A stretch of DNA of 64,000 nucleotides from Mycolicibacterium sp. (GCF_016462545.1 NZ_JAEMTA010000012.1:1-64000); one strand, 5' to 3'; shown: positions 51,189 to 60,840, numbered from the stretch's first letter. The notes: generated by a model from the sequence alone, not told the origin. Program-made: numbers and translations.

Positions 51189-52589
51189 TTAGCGCCGCGC
51201 GCGCAGCGCTCGATAGCCGCCGTACAGCGCGAGCGCCACGAGGAAGTTCACGAAGTACGCGACGTCGGCGCCATGCCACTTCTGTGCGACGGCACCGGTG
51301 AAGATCGAGGTGTTCATGAAGGGCACGGCGACGGCGTAGGCCACCACGAAGGTCACACACGCCGCGATCACGTCGGCTCGCGGCGTGTGCTCGAGCGCGG
51401 GGTCGATGACCTCGCGTCCCGTGCGGCGCAGCCACCAGTCCACCGACACGATCGCCACGAACGCCGGAATCCAGTAGCTGACGAAGAGCAGGACGTTCTG
51501 GAAGCGTGCTGCCGTGTCCGCGGTGTGCAGCCACAGGATGAGGCCGAACGCCAGCACCGTCACGACCACCGACGACAACGGTCGGCGGACTCTGAGTCCG
51601 AGTGTCTGCAGGGCCAGCGATCCGCTGTAGTCGTTCATCACTCCCGACCCGATCGACGCCAGCGCAATGACCAGCAACGCCACCCCGCCGAGGAAGCCGC
51701 CGCCCATCACCGTCCGCACACCCTCGGCCGTCTGTTCCGAGACCAGGTCGCCTGCCGCGATACCGATCCACTGCACGAATGCATAGGCAACGAAGATGCC
51801 GGCGAACGTGTATCCGAAGACGCTCAGTCGCGATGAGGTGGCCGGGAGATACCGGCTGAAGTCCGCGGCATAACTCGCCCACGACACCGCCAGACTGAAC
51901 GCGATCGTCACCTCGAGGACGAAGGCGCCGACGAGGTCGGGACCCTGCACGACGGGCGCGCTCACGATGTCGTGCCCACCGACGAGCTTGACGGCGAACA
52001 CGACGAACGTCACCAGCAGCACGACCGTGAGCACCGCCTGCAGCCGGTGGATGACCTCGTAGCCGAAGAAGCCGACGACGCCTTGGACGCCGAGGACGAT
52101 CAGCACGGCCGCCCAGAAGGGAATGCCGAGCAGCAGCGCCAGCGCCTCTCCTCCGAATAGACCGACCAGCGCATCCCACGCGATCGACGACAGCCACTGC
52201 AGCGCGGCGGGCAGCACCACGCCGCCGCCGAAGGCCATCCGCGAGCTCGGCAGTTGGGCCGTGCCCGTCCGAGGTCCCCACGTCGACAGGTACCCGACGA
52301 CCAGCGACCCGAGGAGCGTGCCGATGACCATGGCGAGCAGCCCGAGCCAGAATCCGAGCCCGAGCACGATCGCCAGCGCGCCGGTGAAGACGCCGGTCAT
52401 GTTGACCTGCGGGGCAAACCACACCGTGAACAAGCGGCGCGGAGTTCCGTACCGCCGATCACCGGGGACCGGCGCGATGCCGTGGGTCTCGACCGACAGG
52501 TCACCGACGCCGTCGGGGGTCTTGCCACTGAACGGCGACGCGGTGAGCGCGCTGTGCGGCACCCTCGGCGTCGTGGCCTCCTGTGTCAT
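51189..52589 (-). CDS. NCS1-family cytosine/purine-type permease
   Basis: A 466-residue transporter with 12 helices: FTVWFAPQVNMTGVFTGALA, GYLSTWGPRTGTAQLPSSRMAFGGGVVLPAALQWLSSIAWDALVGLFGGEAL, SWASYAADFSRYLPATSSRLSVFGYTFAG and ASIGSGVMNDYSGSLALQTLGL. These are signature regions of the nucleobase-cation symporters. The substrate is a nucleobase, hydantoin or related N-compound. It is divergent from the polyamine-type ABC operon; the TspO gene follows by 9 bases. Confidence 0.9.
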   Translation of the reverse strand: MTQEATTPRVPHSALTASPFSGKTPDGVGDLSVETHGIAPVPGDRRYGTPRRLFTVWFAPQVNMTGVFTGALAIVLGLGFWLGLLAMVIGTLLGSLVVGYLSTWGPRTGTAQLPSSRMAFGGGVVLPAALQWLSSIAWDALVGLFGGEALALLLGIPFWAAVLIVLGVQGVVGFFGYEVIHRLQAVLTVVLLVTFVVFAVKLVGGHDIVSAPVVQGPDLVGAFVLEVTIAFSLAVSWASYAADFSRYLPATSSRLSVFGYTFAGIFVAYAFVQWIGIAAGDLVSEQTAEGVRTVMGGGFLGGVALLVIALASIGSGVMNDYSGSLALQTLGLRVRRPLSSVVVTVLAFGLILWLHTADTAARFQNVLLFVSYWIPAFVAIVSVDWWLRRTGREVIDPALEHTPRADVIAACVTFVVAYAVAVPFMNTSIFTGAVAQKWHGADVAYFVNFLVALALYGGYRALRARR

Positions 52590-52663
52590 GCGCTCATTCG
52601 ATCACGGTCACCGACGAGCGCTTGTCGCGGCGATCGGCGCCACGCGGAATCGGCGTCAGAGCA

Positions 52664-52726
52664 ACCTTCGCAACGAGGGATTCCATTGTCGAAATGTAAA
52701 TTCGTTGCGGAATCGCTTGCGAAGGT
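52664..52726. promoter_or_regulatory. Nested inverted repeats between NCS1 and pot operons
   Basis: ACCTTCGCAA (52664-52673) is repeated in inverted form as TTGCGAAGGT (52717-52726). Inside, CGCAACGA (52669-52676) is inverted at 52702-52709. The four half-sites bracket an AT-rich centre (about 52682-52702), suitable for divergent promoters under shared control. Confidence 0.6.
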
Positions 52727-52805
52727 CGCCTACATCGGCGAAGGTTTAGCCACAGCGCACGGGGGCTGACCGGGCCGATACTCGCTCTCACGCGACCCGC
52801 ACTTC

Positions 52806-54032
52806 GTGCCGAGAAACAGGGAGGTCGTCCTGAGCGGCACACACGGCACTGCCGTCGACAGCGCCACGGGAGAACATTCGAGCACTCGAGAGCCGGGTCA
52901 ACCGGTCATCGAGATCGACCACGTCACGAAGCGATTCGACGACTACGTCGCCGTCGCCGATGCCGACTTCTCCATCGCGTCCGGCGAGTTCTTCTCGATG
53001 CTCGGCCCGTCTGGCTGCGGCAAGACGACCACGCTTCGCATGATCGCGGGGTTCGAGACACCGACCGAGGGTGCGATTCGCCTGGAGGGCGTCGACGTCT
53101 CGACGGTGTCCCCACACAAGCGCAACGTCAATACGGTATTCCAGCATTACGCCCTGTTCCCGCATATGACGGTGTGGGACAACGTCGCCTACGGACCGCG
53201 GAGCCAAAAGGTCGACAAGGCTGAGGTCAAGAAGCGGGTCGACGACCTTCTCGAGATCGTCCGTCTGACCGACTTCGCGAAGCGCAAGCCCGCACAGCTC
53301 TCCGGAGGCCAGCAGCAGCGCGTCGCGTTGGCCAGAGCGCTGGTGAACTACCCCAGCGCCCTCCTGCTCGACGAACCACTTGGCGCCCTGGACCTCAAGT
53401 TGCGCCACGCAATGCAGTTCGAGCTCAAGCGAATTCAGCGCGAGGTCGGGATCACGTTCGTCTACGTGACGCACGACCAGGAGGAAGCGCTCACGATGAG
53501 TGACCGCATCGCGGTGATGAACGCGGGCAACGTCGAGCAGATCGGCAGCCCCACCGAGATCTACGACCGGCCGTCGACCGTGTTCGTCGCAAGCTTCATC
53601 GGGCAGGCGAATCTGTGGCCGGGCCGGCAGCTCCGGATGGACGGTGGCCTCGCCGAACTCTCGGTGCTGGGCACGACTCTGCGGGCCAAACCCGGTGACA
53701 CCGCCATCGAAGCGGGCGGCCACGCCACCCTGATGGTGCGGCCGGAGCGCGTGCGGGTGTCGATCGATCGGCCCGACGGCGACGTTGCCACGGTGTCCGC
53801 GACGGTGACGGACTTGACGTTCCAGGGTCCGGTGGTGCGGCTGTCGATGGACGCCCCCGACGGCTCCCCGATCGTCGCGCACGTCGGGACCGAACAGAAT
53901 CTGCCGCTGCTTCGGCCGGGTGACCAGGTCCACGTCGCGTGGGCTCCGGACGCATCGCTGGTCTTGCCCGCAGCCGACATTCCGACCACCGAGGACCTGG
54001 AGGAGATGTTCGACGCTCCTCCCGAGCCCTGA
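52806..54032 (+). CDS. potA: Polyamine-type ABC transporter ATPase
   Basis: A 408-residue ATPase. Walker [10 protein letters not shown] lies near 77, the Q-loop QHYALFP near 119, signature [15 protein letters not shown] near 170, Walker [13 protein letters not shown] near 193 and the switch His in [11 protein letters not shown]-terminal TOBE domain covers about 290-400. The length and start ([17 protein letters not shown]) match PotA. It energises uptake of polyamine or a related cation. The GTG at 52806 is given; a GGGAGG at 52819 suggests initiation nearer 52830, at an unusual CTG. Confidence 0.93.
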   Translation: MPRNREVVLSGTHGTAVDSATGEHSSTREPGQPVIEIDHVTKRFDDYVAVADADFSIASGEFFSMLGPSGCGKTTTLRMIAGFETPTEGAIRLEGVDVSTVSPHKRNVNTVFQHYALFPHMTVWDNVAYGPRSQKVDKAEVKKRVDDLLEIVRLTDFAKRKPAQLSGGQQQRVALARALVNYPSALLLDEPLGALDLKLRHAMQFELKRIQREVGITFVYVTHDQEEALTMSDRIAVMNAGNVEQIGSPTEIYDRPSTVFVASFIGQANLWPGRQLRMDGGLAELSVLGTTLRAKPGDTAIEAGGHATLMVRPERVRVSIDRPDGDVATVSATVTDLTFQGPVVRLSMDAPDGSPIVAHVGTEQNLPLLRPGDQVHVAWAPDASLVLPAADIPTTEDLEEMFDAPPEP

Positions 54033-54086
54033 CAGTCGAAATCCCCGCTCCGACAACCACTCCCCCGCACCACGAAAGGCAACCCC

Positions 54087-55283
54087 ATGGCTAACGAGAT
54101 CGATCCCCGGACGATGGCGCGGCTCGCGGCGACGCGCACCTCGCGGCGACGCTTCATCGGGGGCGGCGCCGCTGCGGCGGCCGCGCTCGGCCTTGGCGGG
54201 TCGTTCCTCGCGGCGTGCGGGTCGTCGAGCACGACGAGTTCGAGCAGTACGTCCGCGGCGCCCCCCGATGACGGCAAGCCGGCCTCCGGTACGGTGCGAA
54301 TCTCCAACTGGCCGCTGTACATGGCCGACGGCTTCGTCGCGGCGTTCCAGAAGGCCAGCGGACTGACCGTTGACTACAAGGAAGACTTCAACGACAACGA
54401 GCAGTGGTTCGCCAAGAACAAGGAGCCGCTCTCGCGCAAGCAGGACATCGGCGCCGACCTCGTGGTGCCCACCCAGTTCATGGCGTTGCGGCTCAAGCAG
54501 CTCGGTTGGCTGAATGAGATCAGCGACACGCGGGTGCCCAACAAGAAGAACCTGCGGCCCGATCTGCTGAACGACAAGTCCGACCCGGGCCGCAAGTTCA
54601 CCGCCCCGTACATGAGCGGCATGGTGGGGCTGGCGTACAACAAGGCCGCGACGGGCCGCGCCATCACGAAGATCGACGACCTGTGGGACCCCAAGTTCAA
54701 GGGCAAGGTGAGTCTGCTCTCCGACATGCAGGACGGCCTCGGCATGATCATGACGTCGCAGGGCGGCGACGTGGCCAGTCCGACGATGGACTCCGTCCAG
54801 AAGGCCGTCGATCTGGTCAGGGAGCAGAAGGACAAGGGCCAGATCCGCCGGTTCACCGGCAACGACTACGCCGACGACCTCGCCGCGGGCAACATCGCGA
54901 TCGCCCAGGCGTACTCGGGTGACGTCGTCCAGCTGCAGGCCGACAACCCGGATTTGGAGTTCATCATCCCCGAGTCCGGCGGCGACTGGTTCATCGACAC
55001 GATGACCATCCCCTACACGACGCAGAACCAGCACGCGGCCGAGGCATGGATCGACTACGTCTACGACCGCGCGAACTACGCGAAGCTCGTCGCGTTCGTC
55101 CAGTACGTGCCCGTGCTGTCAGACATGACCGACGAACTCAACAAGATCGACCCGAAGTTCGCGGCCAACAAACTCATCAACCCGCCGCAGGACTTCCAGG
55201 ACAAATTGCACACCTGGGCTGCGCTCACCGATGAGCAGACCCAGCAGTTCAACACGGCGTACGCCGCCGTCACCGGTGGCTAG
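54087..55283 (+). CDS. potD: Polyamine-type substrate-binding lipoprotein
   Basis: A 398-residue PotD-like binding protein. The N-terminus has a Tat motif (TSRRRFIGG) followed by a lipobox (LAAC, Cys near 46), so it is probably a Tat-exported lipoprotein. The domain runs from VRISNWPLYMADGFVAAFQKASGLTVDY to IAIAQAYSGDVVQLQADNPDLEFIIPESGGDWFIDTMTIP, where Trp, Asp and Glu residues bind the amines. The substrate is spermidine, putrescine or a relative. Start ATG at 54087 with GAAAGG. Confidence 0.92.
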   Translation: MANEIDPRTMARLAATRTSRRRFIGGGAAAAAALGLGGSFLAACGSSSTTSSSSTSAAPPDDGKPASGTVRISNWPLYMADGFVAAFQKASGLTVDYKEDFNDNEQWFAKNKEPLSRKQDIGADLVVPTQFMALRLKQLGWLNEISDTRVPNKKNLRPDLLNDKSDPGRKFTAPYMSGMVGLAYNKAATGRAITKIDDLWDPKFKGKVSLLSDMQDGLGMIMTSQGGDVASPTMDSVQKAVDLVREQKDKGQIRRFTGNDYADDLAAGNIAIAQAYSGDVVQLQADNPDLEFIIPESGGDWFIDTMTIPYTTQNQHAAEAWIDYVYDRANYAKLVAFVQYVPVLSDMTDELNKIDPKFAANKLINPPQDFQDKLHTWAALTDEQTQQFNTAYAAVTGG

Positions 55284-55298
55284 GCAGCGGGCTGACAC

Positions 55299-56174
55299 AT
55301 GGCAGGAGTAGCCAGCAGCAGTCGCCAGCGCAGCAAGATCGCGCCGTACCTCATGATCGCCCCGGCGCTCGTCTATCTCGCGATCTTCTTCGTGGTGCCG
55401 TTCTGGTCGTTGTTCAAGACGTCGCTGTCGACGATGGGCGGCTCGATCTATCTGCCGCAGTTGACGTTTGCGTGGGACTTCGGCAACTACGCGCACGCGT
55501 TGTCGACATATCAGGACCAGATCCTGCGGTCGCTGCTGTATGCCTTCACGGCCACCGTGGTGTCGCTGGTGATCTCCTACCCGCTGGCATACGTCATCGC
55601 GTTCAAGTCGGGGCGATACAAGAACCTGTTGCTTGGTCTGGTCGTGCTGCCCTTCTTCGTGACGTTCCTAGTGCGCACCCTGGCCTGGAAGACGATCCTG
55701 GCCGATGACGGGATCGTGGTGCAGACGCTCAACTCGATCGGGCTGCTGCCATCCGACGGGCGGCTGCTGTCCACGAGTTGGGCCGTCATCGGCGGGTTGA
55801 TCTACAACTCGATGACGTTCATGATCCTGCCGCTGTACGTCAGTCTCGAGAAGATCGATCCCCGGCTGCTGGAGGCCTCGAAGGATCTGTACTCGACGAG
55901 CTTCCGGGCGTTCCGCAAGATCATTCTGCCGTTGTCGATACCGGGCGTGCTGGCGGGCAGCCTCCTGGTGTTCATCCCCGCCATGGGTGACTTCATCAAT
56001 GCCGACTATCTGGGCAGCACCCAGACCACGATGATCGGCAACGTCATTCAGAAGCAGTTCCTGGTGGTCAAGGACTATCCCGGCGCCGCCGCGCTCAGCT
56101 TCCTGCTGATGGCGATGATCCTGGCGGGCGTCCTGTCCTACACGCGAGCTCTCGGCACGGAGGATCTGGTATGA
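55299..56174 (+). CDS. potB: Polyamine-type ABC permease 1
   Basis: A 291-residue permease with six helices. The start LMIAPALVYLAIFFVVPFWSLFKTSLS and the EAA loop LEASKDLYSTSFRAFRKIILPLSIPGVLAG are characteristic of PotB. It contacts PotA at the inner face and forms the channel with PotC. It begins 15 bases after potD. Confidence 0.93.
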   Translation: MAGVASSSRQRSKIAPYLMIAPALVYLAIFFVVPFWSLFKTSLSTMGGSIYLPQLTFAWDFGNYAHALSTYQDQILRSLLYAFTATVVSLVISYPLAYVIAFKSGRYKNLLLGLVVLPFFVTFLVRTLAWKTILADDGIVVQTLNSIGLLPSDGRLLSTSWAVIGGLIYNSMTFMILPLYVSLEKIDPRLLEASKDLYSTSFRAFRKIILPLSIPGVLAGSLLVFIPAMGDFINADYLGSTQTTMIGNVIQKQFLVVKDYPGAAALSFLLMAMILAGVLSYTRALGTEDLV

Positions 56175-56187
56175 CGGTGGTTTTCTC

Positions 56188-57051
56188 ATGACGCTGCAGG
56201 AAGGCGCCGCGGTCGTGGACCTGATCGATGGGCCGCCGACCAGGGCCAGGCGCTCGATCATGGGTACTGGCAAACTCGGAGATGTCGCACTGAGGGTGGT
56301 GGCAGCGCTGGTGCTGCTCTACATCTTCGTGCCGATCTTCGTCATCGTGCTGTTCTCGTTCAACAAGCCGTCTGGCAAGTTCAACTACACGTGGCAGGGG
56401 TTCACGCTCGACAACTGGGCCGACCCGTTCAAGTATCCGGCGTTGGCCGAGGCACTGAAGACGAGCCTCGAGGTGGCCGCACTATCGACGTTGATCGCGC
56501 TCGTTCTCGGTACGTTCCTGGCAATTGCCCTCGTGCGCCAGCGATTCCGCGGTAGCGGAGCTGTCGACACCTTCCTCGTCCTGCCGTTGACGGCACCCGA
56601 GGTGGTCATGGGCGCGTCACTGCTGACGTTGTTCCTCGACCTCGGTTGGGCCACCGGCTTCACCACGATCCTGATCGCACACGTGGCCTTCGAGATCAGC
56701 TTCGTCGCGATGACGGTCCGCGCCAGGGTTCGGGGGTTCGACTGGACACTCGAGGACGCGTCGATGGATCTCGGCGCGAGCCCGACCCGCACGTTCTTCA
56801 AGGTGACGCTGCCCCTGATCGTCCCAGGCATCGTCGCGGCAGGAATGCTGTCGTTCGCGCTGTCGCTCGACGACTTCATCGTGACGTACTTCGTGAGCGG
56901 GTCGACGGTGACCTATCCGCTGTTCGTCAACGCTGCGACGAAAGCCGCCGTGCCGCCCCAGATCGACGTGCTGGCGACTGCAATCCTGGCGATCAGCCTG
57001 GTGCTGCTGGCAGCCGGAACGCTCTACCGCCGCAAGCGAATCGACGTCTAA
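56188..57051 (+). CDS. potC: Polyamine-type ABC permease 2
   Basis: A 287-residue permease. A first helix (LRVVAALVLLYIFVPIFVIVLFSFN) follows a roughly 28-residue polar N-terminus. The EAA loop is LEDASMDLGASPTRTFFKVTLPLIVPGIVAAGM. The FALSLDDFIVTYFVSG segment is a PotC hallmark. Start ATG at 56188, 13 bases after potB. Its stop overlaps the convergent ketosynthase gene by 4 bases. Confidence 0.93.
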   Translation: MTLQEGAAVVDLIDGPPTRARRSIMGTGKLGDVALRVVAALVLLYIFVPIFVIVLFSFNKPSGKFNYTWQGFTLDNWADPFKYPALAEALKTSLEVAALSTLIALVLGTFLAIALVRQRFRGSGAVDTFLVLPLTAPEVVMGASLLTLFLDLGWATGFTTILIAHVAFEISFVAMTVRARVRGFDWTLEDASMDLGASPTRTFFKVTLPLIVPGIVAAGMLSFALSLDDFIVTYFVSGSTVTYPLFVNAATKAAVPPQIDVLATAILAISLVLLAAGTLYRRKRIDV

Positions 57052-58214
57052 GCCGCCCATCGCGGCGGGGCTAGCACGACGGCTGAGTTCTGACCGCCCA
57101 TTCCGAGCGACGTCTTGAGGGTGATGCCGCGGGACATCGGAGTGGCGCCGTCGAGGAGCCTGCGGTGACCCGGCGCCACCCTCGGTGGCGCGGGGATGAC
57201 CCCGAACTCGTAACCCATTGCCGCAGCGGCCAACTCGACTGCAGCCGCAGCGCCCTGGCAATGTCCGGCGAGTGGCTTGACCGAGTAGATCGCCGGCTTG
57301 CCGTCGAACAGGTCGTCGAGGACGCCTGCCTCCGCCCTGTCGCACTGCCGAGTGCCGGGCCCGTGCGCGTTGATGTACCGCACGTCCATGGGATCGACGC
57401 CCGCGATCCGCAGCGCGTCGAGGACACACTCGTCGACGTACGTGCGGGCCGGGTCGACGGAGGTCACGTGGAACGCATCGTGCGTCATGGCACCGCCCAG
57501 CATGGAGGTGTACGCGGACTCTCCGCGGGAGGACAGGACGAAGCTCACGGATGCCTCGCCGACGGCGAACCCACGGCTGCCCGACTGGAACGGGCGGCAC
57601 GCGTCGAGCGGCTCGGAGTCCACCACCGCAACGCCCAGTTTGACGAAGTGCTCGACGTTCTCTGGCGTCAGCGACAGGTCGGTCGCGATGAATACGACGT
57701 CGTCGACGACGTCGGCGTCGAGCCACATCTTCGCGGTGATCAGACCCGCGTTTCCGGATGCGCACATCGCTGACACATTCATGGCGGGACCGTGAAACTC
57801 GTACTCCTGCATCAGCATCGACACCGCCGTCGACGGCATCAACGCAAGGTAGTCACGTACTGCGCGTCGTCCCTCCTCGGCCACGTAGAACTGCCGCCAC
57901 TCCTCGACCTCGGGAATGACGACGGCGTGCACCAGTCCGACTCGCCGTCCCGGCGTCCACCCGCGATCCCGCGCATCGGCCAGCGCCTCCCTCGCGGCGT
58001 ACCTCATCGCGCGCGCCGACCGGCTGGCTCCGTCTGCCCGGTCACCGCCCGACGGAACCTTGGCCAACCATGCGCCGTCGCCGTCGGTGCCGTAGCCCTC
58101 GAACAGGGCGGCAGCCGGTTTACCGCTGAGCAGGCCGTCCCACAGCGACTTTCGCCCCCAGCCGTAGCCGGTGACAGCGCCGATGCCGATGACGTTCGTA
58201 TCCGTGTATGCCAT
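57048..58214 (-). CDS. Beta-ketoacyl synthase-like enzyme
   Basis: A 388-residue thiolase-fold ketosynthase with the Cys-His-His set: Cys151 in MNVSAMCASGNAGL, His284 in YINAHGPGTRQCD and His318 in VKPLAGHCQGAAAAVELA. DACRPFQSGSRGFAVGEASVSFVL also matches KAS I/II. The normal TACASG active-site sequence is altered to SAMCASG. It could extend an acyl chain by decarboxylative condensation. It stands alone, without an ACP, so its partner is elsewhere. The Met at 58214 has AAAGAGG. Confidence 0.88.
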   Translation of the reverse strand: MAYTDTNVIGIGAVTGYGWGRKSLWDGLLSGKPAAALFEGYGTDGDGAWLAKVPSGGDRADGASRSARAMRYAAREALADARDRGWTPGRRVGLVHAVVIPEVEEWRQFYVAEEGRRAVRDYLALMPSTAVSMLMQEYEFHGPAMNVSAMCASGNAGLITAKMWLDADVVDDVVFIATDLSLTPENVEHFVKLGVAVVDSEPLDACRPFQSGSRGFAVGEASVSFVLSSRGESAYTSMLGGAMTHDAFHVTSVDPARTYVDECVLDALRIAGVDPMDVRYINAHGPGTRQCDRAEAGVLDDLFDGKPAIYSVKPLAGHCQGAAAAVELAAAAMGYEFGVIPAPPRVAPGHRRLLDGATPMSRGITLKTSLGMGGQNSAVVLAPPRWAA

Positions 58215-58306
58215 GTTGGCCTCTTTCTCTTTGCTGTACACGCCCCCTGCGGAGCGTCGTTACCATTGATTAACCGCCCTCCGGTCGATATTGACCAGCT
58301 GGGTGA

Positions 58307-59962
58307 ATGACTGGGGCGAGAAGCAGGGATTCGGGGGTGACGGGGGGCGTGAATTCCGAAACTCCGGATCAGCGATTCCGCAAGCTCCTCGAGCACAGCC
58401 CTGATGCGATCTGTGTGCACCAGATGGGGCGGGTCGTCTACGTGAACGCGGCAGCCGTGCGCTGGATGAGGGCGTCGTCCGCCGATCAGATCGTCGGGAA
58501 CCTGATCACGACGTTCGTCCAGGCCGACTCCATACCCGCGATGCTCGACCGCATCGCGGGTCTGCGCGAAGCGGGTGACGTCTCCGAACCGTCGGAAGCC
58601 GTAATGGAGCGATTCGACGGCAGCACCATCGACGTCGAAGCCGTGTCGGTGTTGAGCACGTGGAACGACGAGCCCGCCCATCAGGTGATCTTTCGCGATC
58701 TGACGGCACAGAAGGCAGCGCAGGCCGCACTGCGCTATCAGGCCGCGCTGGTGGACCACGTCAGCGACGCGATCATCGCGACGACCGCGTCGGGTGTGGT
58801 CACCAGTTGGAATCCGGCCGCCGAACACATCTACGACCGTTCCGCGGACCAGGTGGTGGGGCGACCCGTCGCCGACGCCGTTGGCGCCGATTTGGATCCA
58901 TCGAAGATCGTCGCCGCGGGCGGCATCGTCAACGCGACGCACTACCGGCCTCTCGGCTCCCGTCTCGCGATAAGGGTGTCTGCCGCCGCAATGGACGACG
59001 GGTACGTCTTGCTGTGCTCGGATCAGACGGCGTTGCGCCGCGCCGAACGCCACTTCGAAACGGTGGTGGCAACACTCGACGAAGCGGTGGTGGTGCTGGC
59101 GCACACCGGCCGGGTCATCTCCGTCAATCCCGCGGTCAGTCAACTACTCGGCACCTTGCCGGACGATGAAGCGGACTACGACGCTCTGGTCGGCCACTGG
59201 ATCGACTCTCGAGAGACCGTCATGTACGGCCCCGACGGCGTCCCGCTCGATCCGGAGGACCGTCCGATCTTGCGCACCCTGCGGACGGGCACGCCCTACG
59301 TCGGTGAGGCGTTCACGATCAACAGAGAAGACGGTCGCCGCATGTGGTTGGCCATGAACGCGCGCCGACTCAACCCGGACGAGGGTGAGGACTCGGCGGT
59401 AGTGGTGTCGTTTCGCGACATCACGGCGACGCGCTCGACCGCCGAGCGGCTCGCCCATCAAGCCAGTCACGACGCGCTGACGGGCCTGCCCAACCGGGTT
59501 CATTTGGTCGAACAGGCCGGGCGACTGCACGCGGAGGGAACTCTGGCCGCAGTCCTGTTCGTCGACCTCGACGACCTGAAGGGTGTCAACGATTCCCTCG
59601 GTCACGATGCCGGTGACGCCGTCATTCAGACTGCGGCGCAGCGGCTTCGGGCATCGGTCCGACCGGGCGACGTCGTGTGCCGGCTTGCCGGCGACGAGTT
59701 CGTGGTGCTGCTCGGCGGATTCGCCTGCGGAAACGAGCTTGCGCACCTGACCGGATCGATCAGCCGCGCTCTGGTGGAACCCATCGAACTGGTGGGCTCG
59801 ACCGCGCAGATGGGGGCGAGCATCGGCGTGGTCGAAGTCAGACCTGACGATGCGCGCGATGCGGCAACGCTGCTCCGCGATGCCGATCGTGCCATGTACG
59901 CGGACAAGGCCAGCCGCCGGCGCGCGGCTCATACGACATGGTTCGATTCCTCTCGGAGCTGA
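58307..59962 (+). CDS. PAS-PAS-PAS-GGDEF diguanylate cyclase
   Basis: A 551-residue cytosolic signalling protein. PAS 1 (about 24-130) starts RFRKLLEHSPDAICV. PAS 2 (145-240) contains DAIIATTASGVVTSWNPAAEHIYDRS. PAS 3 (245-380) contains LDEAVVVLAHTGRVISVNPAVSQLLGTLP. The GGDEF domain (about 385-545) starts HDALTGLPNRVHLVEQ and carries the active site as AGDEF at 461-465, a functional variant, with VDLDDLKGVNDSLGHDAGD for metal. It makes cyclic di-GMP in response to a PAS-sensed cue. Divergent from the ketosynthase with 92 bases between; its 3' end overlaps the next gene by 34 bases. Confidence 0.92.
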   Translation: MTGARSRDSGVTGGVNSETPDQRFRKLLEHSPDAICVHQMGRVVYVNAAAVRWMRASSADQIVGNLITTFVQADSIPAMLDRIAGLREAGDVSEPSEAVMERFDGSTIDVEAVSVLSTWNDEPAHQVIFRDLTAQKAAQAALRYQAALVDHVSDAIIATTASGVVTSWNPAAEHIYDRSADQVVGRPVADAVGADLDPSKIVAAGGIVNATHYRPLGSRLAIRVSAAAMDDGYVLLCSDQTALRRAERHFETVVATLDEAVVVLAHTGRVISVNPAVSQLLGTLPDDEADYDALVGHWIDSRETVMYGPDGVPLDPEDRPILRTLRTGTPYVGEAFTINREDGRRMWLAMNARRLNPDEGEDSAVVVSFRDITATRSTAERLAHQASHDALTGLPNRVHLVEQAGRLHAEGTLAAVLFVDLDDLKGVNDSLGHDAGDAVIQTAAQRLRASVRPGDVVCRLAGDEFVVLLGGFACGNELAHLTGSISRALVEPIELVGSTAQMGASIGVVEVRPDDARDAATLLRDADRAMYADKASRRRAAHTTWFDSSRS

Positions 59963-60768
59963 CGTTGTTGGCCGGCTCGCGACCGATGAGATGACAGCAC
60001 GCTGCGAACCCTGGGCGAGAGCGTCCGGGCGCCGCCTCCGCAGAGTGAGCGACCGTGGTCACCGGCCCGCCGTCTCCGGTGGATCCGCTCCATCTCGACG
60101 ACGATGGCACCGACCTGAGCGGGCTCACCGTGAACGGTGAACGTCCTTCGGTCCCACCACATCATCTTGGTCTGGTATCGCTCGTCCGGATATGGCGTCG
60201 CGGGGATGGGAGCTACCACCCCGCCCGTCGATCGCCATCGCTCCAGGGTGTGCGCCGCGGACGTCGCCATGTAGTAGTCGACGCCGAAGAAGGTCGTGAG
60301 GTGAAAACCGCTGCGGGCGTGCAGCTTCGCCCGATGCGGATTGCGGGCGCCCTCGGCGTGCATCCAGGCGGCCTTGATCTCGATCACCCCTGAGGGGATC
60401 CGATCCGCGAGCATGCCGCGAACTGCCGACTCCCCCGGCCTGTCCCGCCATTCGACGACGGCGTGCGAGTCCTCGGGAGATGTCAGTGGGCCCGTCGTCC
60501 TCACCCCGCCGACGATGCGCCCGTCGACGTCGGTCATGGCCCAGAACAAGGCGGTGTCGTCGGCGCAGCGTTCGGCGTCATCGTCGATTGCGGCGCTGAC
60601 CCCGTATTTGGCGTAGCTCGCGACTGCGCCGGCGTGGTACTCGGCGAACAGTTCGGGCACGGCTGCCGGTTCCGCCATCGTCACCGTGCATTCGCTTGCC
60701 GGGTCCCACCAGGAGATGAACGCGGCGTCCTGCGCCTTCGTCGGTGTCGTCGCCAGCTCGATCGTCAT
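59929..60768 (-). CDS. Putative LuxI/FEEM-like N-acyltransferase
   Basis: A 279-residue protein of unclear family. The pattern FWAMTDVDGRIVGGVRTTGPLTSPEDSHAVVEW resembles the GNAT-like core of autoinducer synthases and FEEM N-acyl amino acid synthases (VxGxxRxxP). GVIEIKAAWMHAEGARN, AKLHARSGFHLTTFFGVDYYMATSA and YQTKMMWWDRRTF follow in the same order as there. The last 40 residues are Arg/Ser-rich and partly antisense to the GGDEF gene, so the true fold may end near 235. Start ATG at 60768. Alternative: an uncharacterised GNAT. The function is inference. Confidence 0.6.
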   Translation of the reverse strand: MTIELATTPTKAQDAAFISWWDPASECTVTMAEPAAVPELFAEYHAGAVASYAKYGVSAAIDDDAERCADDTALFWAMTDVDGRIVGGVRTTGPLTSPEDSHAVVEWRDRPGESAVRGMLADRIPSGVIEIKAAWMHAEGARNPHRAKLHARSGFHLTTFFGVDYYMATSAAHTLERWRSTGGVVAPIPATPYPDERYQTKMMWWDRRTFTVHGEPAQVGAIVVEMERIHRRRRAGDHGRSLCGGGARTLSPRVRSVLSSHRSRAGQQRQLREESNHVV

Positions 60769-60804
60769 CAGCACTCCGCCTTCGCCGCACACCGGATGGT
60801 TCGC

Positions 60805-60840
60805 GTGAAAGCAATATAATACTTTTGGTATAAACAATGT
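60805..60840 (-). promoter_or_regulatory. AT-rich promoter of the acyltransferase gene
   Basis: About 36 bases of mostly A/T in a GC-rich region, 37 bases upstream of the ATG at 60768. It contains an ATAC-CAAAA-GTAT palindrome and tattatatt on the reverse strand, giving candidate -10 sequence. TTGTTT lies about 17 bases further up. Confidence 0.5.

Noticed and set aside
50614..52422. 602-residue reverse-strand open frame
   Set aside because: Shadow of the NCS1 and TspO genes; Arg-rich without any domain.
52788..55034. 748-residue reverse-strand open frame
   Set aside because: It is the antisense of potA and potD; those have full domain signatures, while the reverse frame is a high-GC shadow.
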